A stretch of DNA of 6,437 bases from Anderseniella sp964390445 (GCA_964390445.1 CAYMJJ010000130.1:1-6437), one strand, 5' to 3'. Positions 1 to 5,481 are shown, numbered from the stretch's first letter. Notes: generated by a model not told the origin, from the letters alone. Numbers and translations are program-made.

Positions 1-1020
1 GGCGAGGTACTCGACGATGCGTTCCTTGACCTTCTCGAGGCCGAAGTGATCGGACTCAAGTACCTGTTCAGCATGAGGCAGGTCGTTCTTGATCTTCGAC
101 TTCTTGCCCCACGGGATCGACAGCAGCCAGTCGAGGTAATTGCGCACGACGGTGGCCTCGGCAGACATCGGAGACATCTGCTTCAGCTTCTTCATTTCCG
201 CGTTGGCCTTCTCGCGGGCTTCCTTGGTCAGCTTGGTCTTGCGGATGCGCTCTTCCAGCTGGGCCATCTCGTCGTTTTCTTCGCCATCGCCGAGTTCCTT
301 CTGGATCGCCTTCATCTGTTCGTTGAGATAGTACTCGCGCTGGGTCTTCTCCATCTGGCGCTTGACGCGCGAGCGAATGCGCTTTTCGACCTGCAGCACC
401 GAGATCTCGCCTTCCATCAGGCCGAAGACCTTCTCCAGCCGGCGCGCGACCGAACCGGTTTCGAGCAGTTCCTGCTTTTCGGAAATCTTGATGGCGAGAT
501 GGGCCGCAATCGAATCGGCCAGCTTTGCGAAGTCCTCGATCTGGGTGATCGAGGCGACCGCTTCCTGCGGCACCTTCTTGTTGAGCTTCACATAGCTTTC
601 GAACTGGGTCACCGCGGTGCGGGCCAGGGCTTCGGTTTCCTCGCCTGCCTCGTCGGTGACAGGCATGATGCTGGCGCGGGCTTCGAAGAATTCGTCGCGT
701 TCGGTGTAGCTGTCGACGGTCGCCCGCTCAAGGCCTTCGACGAGCACCTTCACGGTACCGTCGGGCAGCTTGAGCAACTGCAGGATCGAGCCGACGGTGC
801 CAACCTCATACATCTGGGCAGGTGTGGGATCATCGTCAGCGGCGTTCTTCTGGGCGACCAGGAGGATGCGCTTGTCTTCGCGCATGACTTCTTCGAGAGC
901 AGCGATGGACTTTTCGCGGCCCACGAACAGCGGCACGATCATGTGGGGGAAAACCACGATATCGCGCAGCGGCAGTACCGCAAACACATCCTGGGGGGTA
1001 GCTTGCTTCTTCTTGGTCAT
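1..1020 (-). CDS. lon: ATP-dependent protease Lon, N-terminal part (3' end beyond the window)
   Basis: Lon is a cytoplasmic homohexameric AAA+ serine protease that degrades misfolded and short-lived regulatory proteins. The 340 visible codons start MTKKKQATPQDVFAVLPLRD and continue with the Lon substrate-binding N-domain signature (IVVFPHMIVPLFVGREKS, roughly residues 21-38). The PUA-like N-domain spans about residues 10-205. A charged, helical coiled-coil stretch follows, with QREYYLNEQMKAIQKELG and then MSPMSAEATVVRNYLDWLLS, both hallmark Lon segments. The visible part stops at HFGLEKVKERIVEYLA, just short of the Walker A loop, so the ATPase core and the Ser-Lys protease domain lie outside. 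The start is supported by AAAGGA at 1032-1027, 6 nt before the ATG. Upstream lies a heat-shock-type promoter (1271-1300) and a long leader. The reading frame is intact throughout. Confidence 0.97.
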   Translation of the reverse strand, partial: MTKKKQATPQDVFAVLPLRDIVVFPHMIVPLFVGREKSIAALEEVMREDKRILLVAQKNAADDDPTPAQMYEVGTVGSILQLLKLPDGTVKVLVEGLERATVDSYTERDEFFEARASIMPVTDEAGEETEALARTAVTQFESYVKLNKKVPQEAVASITQIEDFAKLADSIAAHLAIKISEKQELLETGSVARRLEKVFGLMEGEISVLQVEKRIRSRVKRQMEKTQREYYLNEQMKAIQKELGDGEENDEMAQLEERIRKTKLTKEAREKANAEMKKLKQMSPMSAEATVVRNYLDWLLSIPWGKKSKIKNDLPHAEQVLESDHFGLEKVKERIVEYLA

Positions 1021-1038
1021 TGAGTGTCCTTTCGGCTC

Positions 1039-1064
1039 GAACTGCCCCTGTCAGGCAACAGTTC
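1039..1064. repeat. Hairpin just upstream of the lon Shine-Dalgarno
   Basis: GAACTG (1039-1044) and CAGTTC (1059-1064) are perfect 6-bp inverted arms. Inside them CCT/AGG (1047-1049 and 1053-1055) can pair around a 3-nt loop, leaving a small internal bulge. In the mRNA this stem would end only about 6 nt before the AAAGGA ribosome binding site, so it is positioned to affect ribosome access. It leaves the ribosome binding site itself unpaired, which differs from a simple sequestering thermometer. Confidence 0.45.
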
Positions 1065-1072
1065 TTGCAGTG

Positions 1073-1104
1073 TGCGGGCAATGCACAACGGCGTGATGCC
1101 CGCA
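1073..1104. repeat. Perfect 8-bp inverted repeat (hairpin) in the lon leader
   Basis: TGCGGGCA (1073-1080) and TGCCCGCA (1097-1104) are perfect inverted copies separated by 16 nt. Inside the loop a further CAC/GTG pairing extends the stem. In the lon transcript this would be a stable GC-rich stem about 53-84 nt upstream of the start codon. There is no T-run after it on either strand, so it is not a standard intrinsic terminator. A structural or regulatory role in the leader is inference. Confidence 0.5.
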
Positions 1105-1112
1105 TGAAGAGG

Positions 1113-1147
1113 GTAACAAATGGCAGGTAATTCGCAAATGCCGTTAC
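1113..1147. repeat. Imperfect inverted repeat in the lon leader
   Basis: The arms are GTAAC and GGCA (1113-1117 and 1122-1125, separated by AAAT) and TGCC followed directly by GTTAC (1139-1147). Together they make nine base pairs with a 4-nt bulge on one side and a 13-nt loop. It lies inside the predicted lon 5' leader, about 95-125 nt before the start codon. It could be an RNA stem or a protein-binding site; the bulge makes chance a real possibility. Confidence 0.4.
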
Positions 1148-1270
1148 TCGAAAGCATGCCCGCAAGGGGCCGGATGCGCCAGTCAGCGGAAGGAACCACC
1201 ATCCATACGTTTCAGGCACTCACTAAGCCACGATTCGGCCCGGCGCTGCAGTCCCGTCTACGCATGATGG

Positions 1271-1300
1271 TAAATGGCTGTGGAGAGACGGAATTTCAAG
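1271..1300 (-). promoter_or_regulatory. Sigma-32 (RpoH) type heat-shock promoter for lon
   Basis: On the minus strand this reads CTTGAAA, then 14 nt, then AGCCATTTA. The -35 element matches the heat-shock consensus CTTGAAA exactly. The -10 element matches 7 of 9 positions of CCCCATTTA, and the spacing is right. It faces lon, and lon is a classic RpoH regulon member in proteobacteria. Transcription would begin near 1263-1266, giving a leader of about 240-245 nt. It lies just past the stop codon of the lipoprotein gene, so lon can be transcribed independently of that gene. The match is seen in the sequence; promoter activity is inferred. Confidence 0.75.
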
Positions 1301-1328
1301 ATACTGAACGGCGCAACTATCGCCTGTT

Positions 1329-1889
1329 TCAGATCGCCTGAGCCGGCAGCCTCTGGCCATTGCGGTCTTCCACGAACAATTGGCCACCATTGTCAACGAA
1401 GCTGTCGCAACGCGACAGGCCGGTGGTGAACTGCACACAAACCGACTCATCGCGGATGCGGTATTGGCCGACCGCAATGGCCTGGCCGTTGCGGCTTTCC
1501 TGGTACGATCCGGAGCGGCCGTACTCAAGCGTGCGCCCGTCTGCAACCGTTATGGTCTTGCCGGTCAGCAACTGGCGCAATTCAGGCTCGCCGAGCGTGC
1601 GGCCCGATGCAACCGGTGAGGTGGAGAATGTCGGATCGCCCGGCGCCGGTGCGGGCGCGAAAGCGGCCTGACCCGCCGGCGGCACGTCGACGCCAGGGTA
1701 TTGCTGCTGCGATGGTACGGGCGGCGGCGCATACTGGGTCGAGGCGACCTGCTGCTGAGGCTGCGGTGCGGGTGCTGACGCCGTAGGCCCTGAGTCGTCG
1801 GAGCCCCAGCCGCCGAGGTCCATCGCGCAACCGCTGGTCAGCAACGCAACACCGGCGCAAACTGCAATATACTGAAGACGCAACCGCAT
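1329..1889 (-). CDS. Putative outer-membrane lipoprotein with Pro/Gln-rich linker, unknown function
   Basis: This 186-residue protein begins with a short basic stretch and a hydrophobic segment ending in the lipobox LTSG-Cys21, so it should be exported, lipidated on Cys21 and anchored in a membrane. Residue +2 is Ala, not Asp; by the E. coli sorting rule this suggests the outer membrane. A low-complexity linker rich in Pro, Gln, Ala and Ser spans about residues 33-90. A compact C-terminal domain follows (about 97-186, from GRTLGEPELRQLLTGKTI), with two cysteines (Cys151, Cys161) that could form a disulfide. The pattern of a TGKTI motif, a repeated G.Y and a CVQF...RCD segment recalls DUF995-like small secreted proteins, but I am not certain of the family. 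The start at 1889 is chosen over an in-frame one at 1970 because it places the signal peptide at the N-terminus and has GGAG at 1901-1898, 8 nt upstream. Confidence 0.85.
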   Translation of the reverse strand: MRLRLQYIAVCAGVALLTSGCAMDLGGWGSDDSGPTASAPAPQPQQQVASTQYAPPPVPSQQQYPGVDVPPAGQAAFAPAPAPGDPTFSTSPVASGRTLGEPELRQLLTGKTITVADGRTLEYGRSGSYQESRNGQAIAVGQYRIRDESVCVQFTTGLSRCDSFVDNGGQLFVEDRNGQRLPAQAI

Positions 1890-2010
1890 TATCCCTGCTC
1901 CCCCCGGAACACCTGCATTTCCGCGCCGCAGCGCGAACCAGATTTCCAATTTGCACATCAATGCGGCCAAGGGAAGGCCAAAACCACGGCATCTGCCCAG
2001 CCCTGCCGCC
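1890..2010. other. Short gap between the DUF547 and lipoprotein genes
   Basis: This 121-bp gap separates two genes on the minus strand. A small hairpin (CGCGC at 1922-1926 and GCGCG at 1931-1935, 4-nt loop) lies about 33-46 nt upstream of the lipoprotein start. It has no T-run, so it is a weak terminator candidate. I see no clear promoter. Whether the two genes share a transcript cannot be decided from the sequence. Confidence 0.4.
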
Positions 2011-2832
2011 CTATTCGTTCAGCGCCCAATCATAGTGGGTATCCGACAGGTCATTGGCCTTGCGGATCTTTTCCGCAAGGTCAGGCTCGGCGTACTCCAG
2101 CAGATGCTTGATGATGCCGGCTTCGGAGTTGCCGAAGTCATAGGCAAACCAGGAATAGATGGACGACACCGAGATTGTACCATTCCGGGCAACCAGAACA
2201 CCGCGCGGCGAGTTGACGTAGGCGCGGGCATTGGCGTCCAGCATGGCGTCTGCATTGGCGCTGGTAAACGCTTCGGTCATCAGGTTGGGGCATCCGATGG
2301 ACGCGCAGTTCACCCCGTAATGGATGCGCGGATCGCGCCAGATCGGGCGCAGGATGTCATGCTCGATATTGTCGAGGGTCAGCGGCGTTGCTTCCACCAT
2401 CACCAGTTCCTTCTGCCACGGGCCGTTCTTCAGAAAGCCGGAAATGTCGATGTCCCTGATCGACTTGACGGGGTAGTGATCGAGAATCACCTGAACCGTC
2501 ACCGCATTGTAGAGGTTCAGCCAGTAGGCAAGCTGTTCCTTCCGGTTGAAGCCGGTGATCTCGACCGCGCCCAACTTGCCGATATAGTCCTTCAACGCCT
2601 GCTTGTCGGCAGCCGACACCGCGCCATAGGCAAACCGGTTGAGCCCGTCATTGTCCGGCTTGATGTAGCGGGCCAACAGCCCGGTCCAGGCAGAATGGTC
2701 AATGACGCGGGCATCGGCATCGTCGTGGACCGCCCAGTCTTCCCAGGCCTGCGGCGCACTGGAGGAAAATCCGAACCCCGATACAACCAGCAGCAAGGTG
2801 GCAAGCGCGATCAGCCGTGAAACAACTCTCAT
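2011..2832 (-). CDS. Secreted DUF547 domain protein
   Basis: This 273-residue protein carries an N-terminal signal sequence (MRVVSRLIALATLLLVVSGF..., with cleavage likely near residues 22-27), so it is probably periplasmic. The rest matches the DUF547 family: AYWLNLYNAVTVQVIL (102-117), LDNIEHDILR (153-162), DPRIHYGVNCASIGCP (167-182, with conserved Cys176 and Cys181) and SSIYSWFAYDFG (223-234). The length and motif order fit bacterial family members. The conserved His and Cys residues could be catalytic or bind a ligand, but to my knowledge no biochemical activity is firmly established for the family. AAGG at 2844-2841 sits 8 nt before the ATG. It is transcribed divergently from the glycosyltransferase operon and in the same direction as the downstream lipoprotein gene, from which it is 121 bp away. 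Confidence 0.92.
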   Translation of the reverse strand: MRVVSRLIALATLLLVVSGFGFSSSAPQAWEDWAVHDDADARVIDHSAWTGLLARYIKPDNDGLNRFAYGAVSAADKQALKDYIGKLGAVEITGFNRKEQLAYWLNLYNAVTVQVILDHYPVKSIRDIDISGFLKNGPWQKELVMVEATPLTLDNIEHDILRPIWRDPRIHYGVNCASIGCPNLMTEAFTSANADAMLDANARAYVNSPRGVLVARNGTISVSSIYSWFAYDFGNSEAGIIKHLLEYAEPDLAEKIRKANDLSDTHYDWALNE

Positions 2833-2905
2833 GCGACAGCCCTTCGAAATCAGTCAAACCTTCATCCGGTATAGGCGGCTTCAGCGGCAGGCTCCATTCA
2901 CATGC

Positions 2906-2922
2906 GTTCAGCCACGCTGAAC
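2906..2922. repeat. Perfect 7-bp inverted repeat, possible operator
   Basis: GTTCAGC (2906-2912) and GCTGAAC (2916-2922) are perfect inverted arms around the 3-nt centre CAC. A short, perfect, nearly symmetrical palindrome between divergent genes is what a dimeric regulator site looks like. There is no T-run, so a terminator is unlikely. No regulator can be named from the motif. Confidence 0.5.
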
Positions 2923-2923
2923 A

Positions 2924-2939
2924 CCGCGTGATCGCGCGG
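2924..2939. repeat. 5-bp GC inverted repeat beside the operator-like palindrome
   Basis: CCGCG (2924-2928) and CGCGG (2935-2939) pair around a 6-nt centre, starting two bases after the GTTCAGC/GCTGAAC palindrome. The two repeats in tandem could form adjacent stems. Short GC-only arms arise easily in DNA of this composition, so confidence is low. Confidence 0.3.
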
Positions 2940-2981
2940 CAAGGCGTGCTGACACAACTGTGAATGCAAGTTATTTCCTGT

Positions 2982-3030
2982 TCTGCACGATTCAGGCGAC
3001 CTTCGGAATGCAGCGTTGGTCTGCACGATT
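2982..3030 (+). repeat. Two 11-bp direct repeats upstream of the small secreted protein gene
   Basis: TCTGCACGATT occurs at 2982-2992 and again at 3020-3030, start to start 38 bp. Both copies lie in the 76 bp before the start of the small secreted protein gene. A spacing of 38 bp is between 3 and 4 helical turns. They could be binding sites for a regulator of the glycosyltransferase operon. The repeats are seen in the sequence; the function is inferred. Confidence 0.5.
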
Positions 3031-3057
3031 GATATCACGACAACGATGGAAGTTCTC

Positions 3058-3291
3058 ATGTCCCACATTCTCAAGTTCAGTTCGCTTGCGCCTGCGTTCG
3101 CCATGGCGCTGGCTCTGGGCCTGGCCGTGTTCGCCAATAGCGCCCACGCCACATCGACCAACTTCAACTCCGGTGCGAAGAAGCAGGCAACCACGTCGGA
3201 AGCTGCGGCTACCGCCACAAAGGATGCCGAGAAGAAAGAGAAGAAGAAAAAGACACAAAGTTCGAGCTACCCCACGAAAAAGGGTAGCTGA
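3058..3291 (+). CDS. Small secreted Lys/Ser/Thr-rich protein, unknown function
   Basis: This 77-residue protein has a clear Sec signal peptide: a basic start, a hydrophobic core (LAPAFAMALALGLAVFA) and a probable signal peptidase site after AHA (residue 31). The mature part is only about 46 residues, with no cysteine. By my count it has about 15 Ser/Thr and 11 Lys, including an EKKEKKKK run. It should be disordered and strongly basic. I do not recognise a family. The start at 3058 is preferred over ATG 3046 or TTG 3016 because GGAAG (3048-3052) is well placed and the signal peptide starts properly. Its TGA overlaps the ATG of the downstream GT-C gene (TGATG), implying coupled translation. It may be a substrate, partner or regulator of the glycosyltransferases; a bare leader role is also possible. 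The Lys-rich stretch is locally A-rich compared with its neighbours. Confidence 0.75.
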   Translation: MSHILKFSSLAPAFAMALALGLAVFANSAHATSTNFNSGAKKQATTSEAAATATKDAEKKEKKKKTQSSSYPTKKGS

Positions 3292-3293
3292 TG
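3281..3293 (+). promoter_or_regulatory. Ribosome binding site and TGATG overlap fixing the GT-C start
   Basis: AGGG (3281-3284) lies 6 nt before the ATG at 3291, which shares its A with the TGA stop of the small gene. This favours 3291 over the in-frame ATG at 3318, and makes termination-reinitiation coupling likely. Confidence 0.6.
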
Positions 3294-4742
3294 CAATCTG
3301 CTGGCGGTGCCGGCCCCATGCCGGCATCGCACCGGCCACACCTGTGGCTGACGGCAAGCCTCTTGCCGATTTGCGGCGCCATCCTGCTGAGGCAGGCGGG
3401 GCCGCTTTTTTCATATGAACTCGAAAACCTGGACCGCCCCCTGCTCGCCTTTGCCGCCGTGTACTGTTGTGCGGGCTTGCTCTACCTGCTGGCCTTGTGG
3501 CTGCTGCTGCCCCGGCAAACGGCTGGCGGTGCTCCTGCACCACTCATCTGCCTGGTGATCGTCATTGCCGCGGGCCTTGCGGCGCGGGTGACGCTGTTTG
3601 GCAGCGTGCCCGTGCAGGAGGACGATTTCTACCGCTACCTGTGGGACGGGGCGGTTGCCGCGCACGGGCTCAATCCGTGGACGCATCCGCCGCAAGCGGT
3701 ACTCGAAGGAACTGCCGGTTCAGCCTTCACCGCACTTGGCGCCGAAGCCGGCGAAGTGTTGACCCGTGTCAACTATGCCGACGTGCGAACCGTCTACCCA
3801 CCGGTAACGCAGCTCGCCTTTGCCGCGGCCCACTGGCTGAAGCCTTTCTCGCTGGACGCCTGGCGGGCGGTACTGCTGGCGCTTGAACTGGGCATGCTGG
3901 GCCTCATCATCACGCTGTTGCGCCAAACCGGAAAGCCGGTGTTGTGGTGCGCGATCTACTGGTGGAACCCGATCGCAATAAAGGAAGTCATGAATTCCGC
4001 CCACATGGAACCGGTGGTGATGCTGCCGGTGTTGGCCGCCCTGCTGTTTGGCATCAGGGCACGGCCGGTCACGGCATCCCTGCTGGGCGCGGTGGCGGCC
4101 GGGGCCAAGGTGTGGCCGGTGCTGTTGTTGCCGGCGCTGTGGCGCAAGAGCGCAGACCGGCCTGCCCTCCTGCTTGCGGCAGGCGGCGCCTTCGCAACTG
4201 CCACCGCGCTGATCTACTGGCCAGTGCTGGCTGCCCAGCTCGACGGGAGTTCCGGGTTTGTGGCGTTCGGCACGCAATGGCAGCGGATTTCAGCCAGCTT
4301 CAGCGCCCTGCTGTGGCTGGCGTCGCAACTGCCGCAAACACCGCTGGACGCCGGGCTTGTGGCACGCGCGGTGGCGGCGGCTCTGGTGGCGGGCATCGTG
4401 CTGTTCAGCAACCGGACCGCACCACCCGACGGGGATGCACTTGCCCACCGGTTCCTGGTTGCAGCAGCCGCCTTGTTGCTGCTGTCACCGGTTCAACTGC
4501 CCTGGTACTACCTGTGGCTGCTGCCCCTGCTGTGCCTTCACCCCAACCCTGCCCTGTTGCTGATCTCGGCCACCTTCCCGTTGTATTACGCGTTCTTTGC
4601 GCTGACCGCCCGCGATGTCGACGAGACCTGGCTGGAGGCGCTGGTATGGGCGATGTGGGTGCCGATATGGATAGCACTGGCGACATTTGGGTGGGTCAAG
4701 CGCCGGCGCGGGTGCGTTCCCGACAGCCTGGAGGCCCGGTGA
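3291..4742 (+). CDS. GT-C fold integral membrane glycosyltransferase (GT87/mannosyltransferase-like)
   Basis: This 483-residue, very hydrophobic protein has about ten or more predicted membrane segments, for example near residues 18-33, 51-73, 84-104 and 192-210. After the first few segments comes the loop motif QEDDFYRYLWDG (109-120) followed by AHGLNPW (124-130). The acidic pair after a first-loop hydrophobic segment is typical of GT-C enzymes that use polyprenyl-phosphate sugars, and the YRYLWDG...NP pattern is characteristic of GT87 and related polyprenol-phosphomannose-dependent transferases. Further family-like segments are NYADVRTVYPPVTQ (161-174) and WWNPIAIKEVMNSAHME (224-240). It would sit in the inner membrane and transfer a sugar to a periplasmic acceptor; sugar and acceptor are unknown. 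It is coupled by TGATG overlaps to the small secreted protein upstream and to the GT2 gene downstream, which likely makes its lipid-linked donor. Confidence 0.88.
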   Translation: MQSAGGAGPMPASHRPHLWLTASLLPICGAILLRQAGPLFSYELENLDRPLLAFAAVYCCAGLLYLLALWLLLPRQTAGGAPAPLICLVIVIAAGLAARVTLFGSVPVQEDDFYRYLWDGAVAAHGLNPWTHPPQAVLEGTAGSAFTALGAEAGEVLTRVNYADVRTVYPPVTQLAFAAAHWLKPFSLDAWRAVLLALELGMLGLIITLLRQTGKPVLWCAIYWWNPIAIKEVMNSAHMEPVVMLPVLAALLFGIRARPVTASLLGAVAAGAKVWPVLLLPALWRKSADRPALLLAAGGAFATATALIYWPVLAAQLDGSSGFVAFGTQWQRISASFSALLWLASQLPQTPLDAGLVARAVAAALVAGIVLFSNRTAPPDGDALAHRFLVAAAALLLLSPVQLPWYYLWLLPLLCLHPNPALLLISATFPLYYAFFALTARDVDETWLEALVWAMWVPIWIALATFGWVKRRRGCVPDSLEAR

Positions 4743-4744
4743 TG
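4730..4744 (+). promoter_or_regulatory. Strong ribosome binding site and TGATG overlap for the GT2 gene
   Basis: GGAGG (4730-4734) lies 7 nt before the ATG at 4742, whose A is the last base of the GT-C stop TGA. It fixes the GT2 start, although the frame stays open far upstream inside the GT-C gene. Confidence 0.7.
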
Positions 4745-5473
4745 GTCGAGGGTCAGCGCGTTGCAGTCATCATCCCTGCGTTCAACGAGGCCCGGGCCAT
4801 CGGCAAGGTCATCGGCAACATTCCCGGGTTTGTCGATACCATCGTCGTTGCAGACAACAATTCCACCGACGACACCGCCGCCATTGCAACGGGACTTGGA
4901 GCCACCGTCGTGCACGAGCCGCAAGCAGGCTACGGCGCGGCCTGCCTGAAAGGCATCGCGGCAGCGCAAGGCCACCAGGTCATCGTGTTCATGGATGGCG
5001 ACTATGCCGACCGTGGCGACGAGATGTACCGGTTGGTCAGCCCGATCGCGGCTGGCAAGGCTGACCTGGTGATCGGCTCGCGCACCCTGGGGACGGCCGA
5101 ACGCGGTGCGCTCACCCCGCAGCAACGCTGGGGCAACTGGCTGGCGTGCGCACTCATCAGGCTGTTCTGGGGCGTGCGCTACACCGATCTGGGCCCCTAT
5201 CGCGCCATCTCGGCCAGTGCGCTGGAGACCATCGGCATGCAGGACAGGGCGTTCGGCTGGACGGTCGAAATGCAGTTGAAGGCGATCCTGTACAATCTCA
5301 AGGCCATCGAAGTGCCAGTCAGCTATCACAAGCGCATCGGCGTTTCGAAGATTTCCGGTACCGTGCGCGGCACGGTGCTGGCCGGCCGCGCCATCCTTGG
5401 CACCATTTTCCAGACGGCCTTGCGGCACTACCTGGCACGGCTGAAACGGCAAGGGCCGGCTACACGCCTGTAA
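4742..5473 (+). CDS. GT2 glycosyltransferase, polyprenyl-phosphate sugar synthase type
   Basis: This 243-residue protein is a single GT-A domain of family 2. It has VAVIIPAFNEARAIG (7-21), the nucleotide-binding ADNNSTDDTA (37-46), a GYGAAC segment (63-68), the DXD metal site in MDGDYAD (Asp85/Asp87), GSR (112-114), and the C-terminal family signature TDLGPYRAI (148-156), GWTVEMQ (172-178) and RIGVSKISGT (198-207). The C-terminal hydrophobic stretch is short and there are no clear membrane helices. It is therefore probably cytoplasmic or membrane-associated, like bacterial relatives of dolichyl-phosphate mannose/glucose synthases. The likely reaction is transfer of a hexose from a nucleotide sugar to a polyprenyl phosphate; the sugar cannot be told. 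It is the last gene of the operon, coupled to the GT-C enzyme that would use its product, and it converges on clpX with only 42 bp between the stops. Confidence 0.9.
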   Translation: MVEGQRVAVIIPAFNEARAIGKVIGNIPGFVDTIVVADNNSTDDTAAIATGLGATVVHEPQAGYGAACLKGIAAAQGHQVIVFMDGDYADRGDEMYRLVSPIAAGKADLVIGSRTLGTAERGALTPQQRWGNWLACALIRLFWGVRYTDLGPYRAISASALETIGMQDRAFGWTVEMQLKAILYNLKAIEVPVSYHKRIGVSKISGTVRGTVLAGRAILGTIFQTALRHYLARLKRQGPATRL

Positions 5474-5481
5474 CCGGCCCT
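5452..5481. terminator. Strong hairpin between convergent GT2 and clpX genes, candidate bidirectional terminator
   Basis: AGGGCCGG (5452-5459) and CCGGCCCT (5474-5481) form a perfect 8-bp GC-rich stem, with an inner ACA/TGT pairing (5462-5464 and 5469-5471) that shortens the loop. The GT2 stop codon TAA (5471-5473) lies inside the hairpin. The flanks lack a long T-run on either strand (CGTCGATTGT on plus, TGCCGTTT on minus). It may therefore act as a weak or Rho-assisted bidirectional terminator, or as a transcript-end stabiliser. Its place between convergent genes supports a terminator role. Confidence 0.6.

Larger units (their letters stand above)
1021..1328. other. Intergenic region between the lipoprotein gene and lon
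   Basis: This 308-bp stretch has no convincing gene. It holds the heat-shock-like promoter for lon (1271-1300), the predicted lon leader with three inverted repeats (1113-1147, 1073-1104 and 1039-1064), and the lon ribosome binding site. A 9-bp direct repeat ATGCCCGCA occurs at 1096-1104 and 1156-1164, exactly 60 bp apart. A 61-codon frame on the minus strand (1017-1202) ends in an ATGA overlap with the lon start, but it lacks a ribosome binding site and has weak G+C bias at third codon positions. I do not call it a gene. Confidence 0.75.
2833..3057. other. Divergent intergenic region between DUF547 gene and glycosyltransferase operon
   Basis: This 225-bp region must hold the promoters for both directions. 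It contains two adjacent hairpin-forming inverted repeats (2906-2922 and 2924-2939) and a pair of 11-bp direct repeats (2982-2992 and 3020-3030). A weak sigma-70-like element for the plus strand may be CTGACA at 2949-2954 with a poor -10 near 2972. For the minus strand TATACC lies on the complement of 2868-2873, without a good -35. Neither is strong enough for a separate promoter call. Confidence 0.5.

Noticed and set aside
46..1023. Long plus-strand open frame (325 codons) opposite lon
   Set aside because: It is antisense to a clearly conserved Lon coding sequence, and its Leu/His/Arg/Gly-rich translation is typical of the antisense shadow of a GC-rich gene.
1329..1970. Longer lipoprotein start at 1970 (27 extra residues)
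   Set aside because: It would place a non-signal segment before a well-formed lipoprotein signal peptide; the ATG at 1889 has its own ribosome binding site.
1951..2820. Plus-strand open frame (289 codons) opposite the DUF547 gene
   Set aside because: The minus strand encodes a protein with a signal peptide and clear DUF547 motifs; the opposite frame has no recognisable features and is a shadow.
1021..3057. General stress (PhyR/EcfG) promoters of the GGAAC-N16/17-CGTT type
   Set aside because: GGAAC near 1906 has no CGTT at the right distance, and I found no other convincing pair in the intergenic regions.
4586..5452. Minus-strand open frame (288 codons) opposite the GT2 gene
   Set aside because: It is a shadow of the GT2 gene, whose motifs are unmistakable on the plus strand.
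3944..5473. Reading the GT2 gene as a 509-residue protein starting inside the GT-C gene
   Set aside because: The extra N-terminal part is an out-of-frame Gly/Arg/Ala-rich reading of the GT-C gene; the GT2 domain begins right at 4742, which has a strong ribosome binding site.
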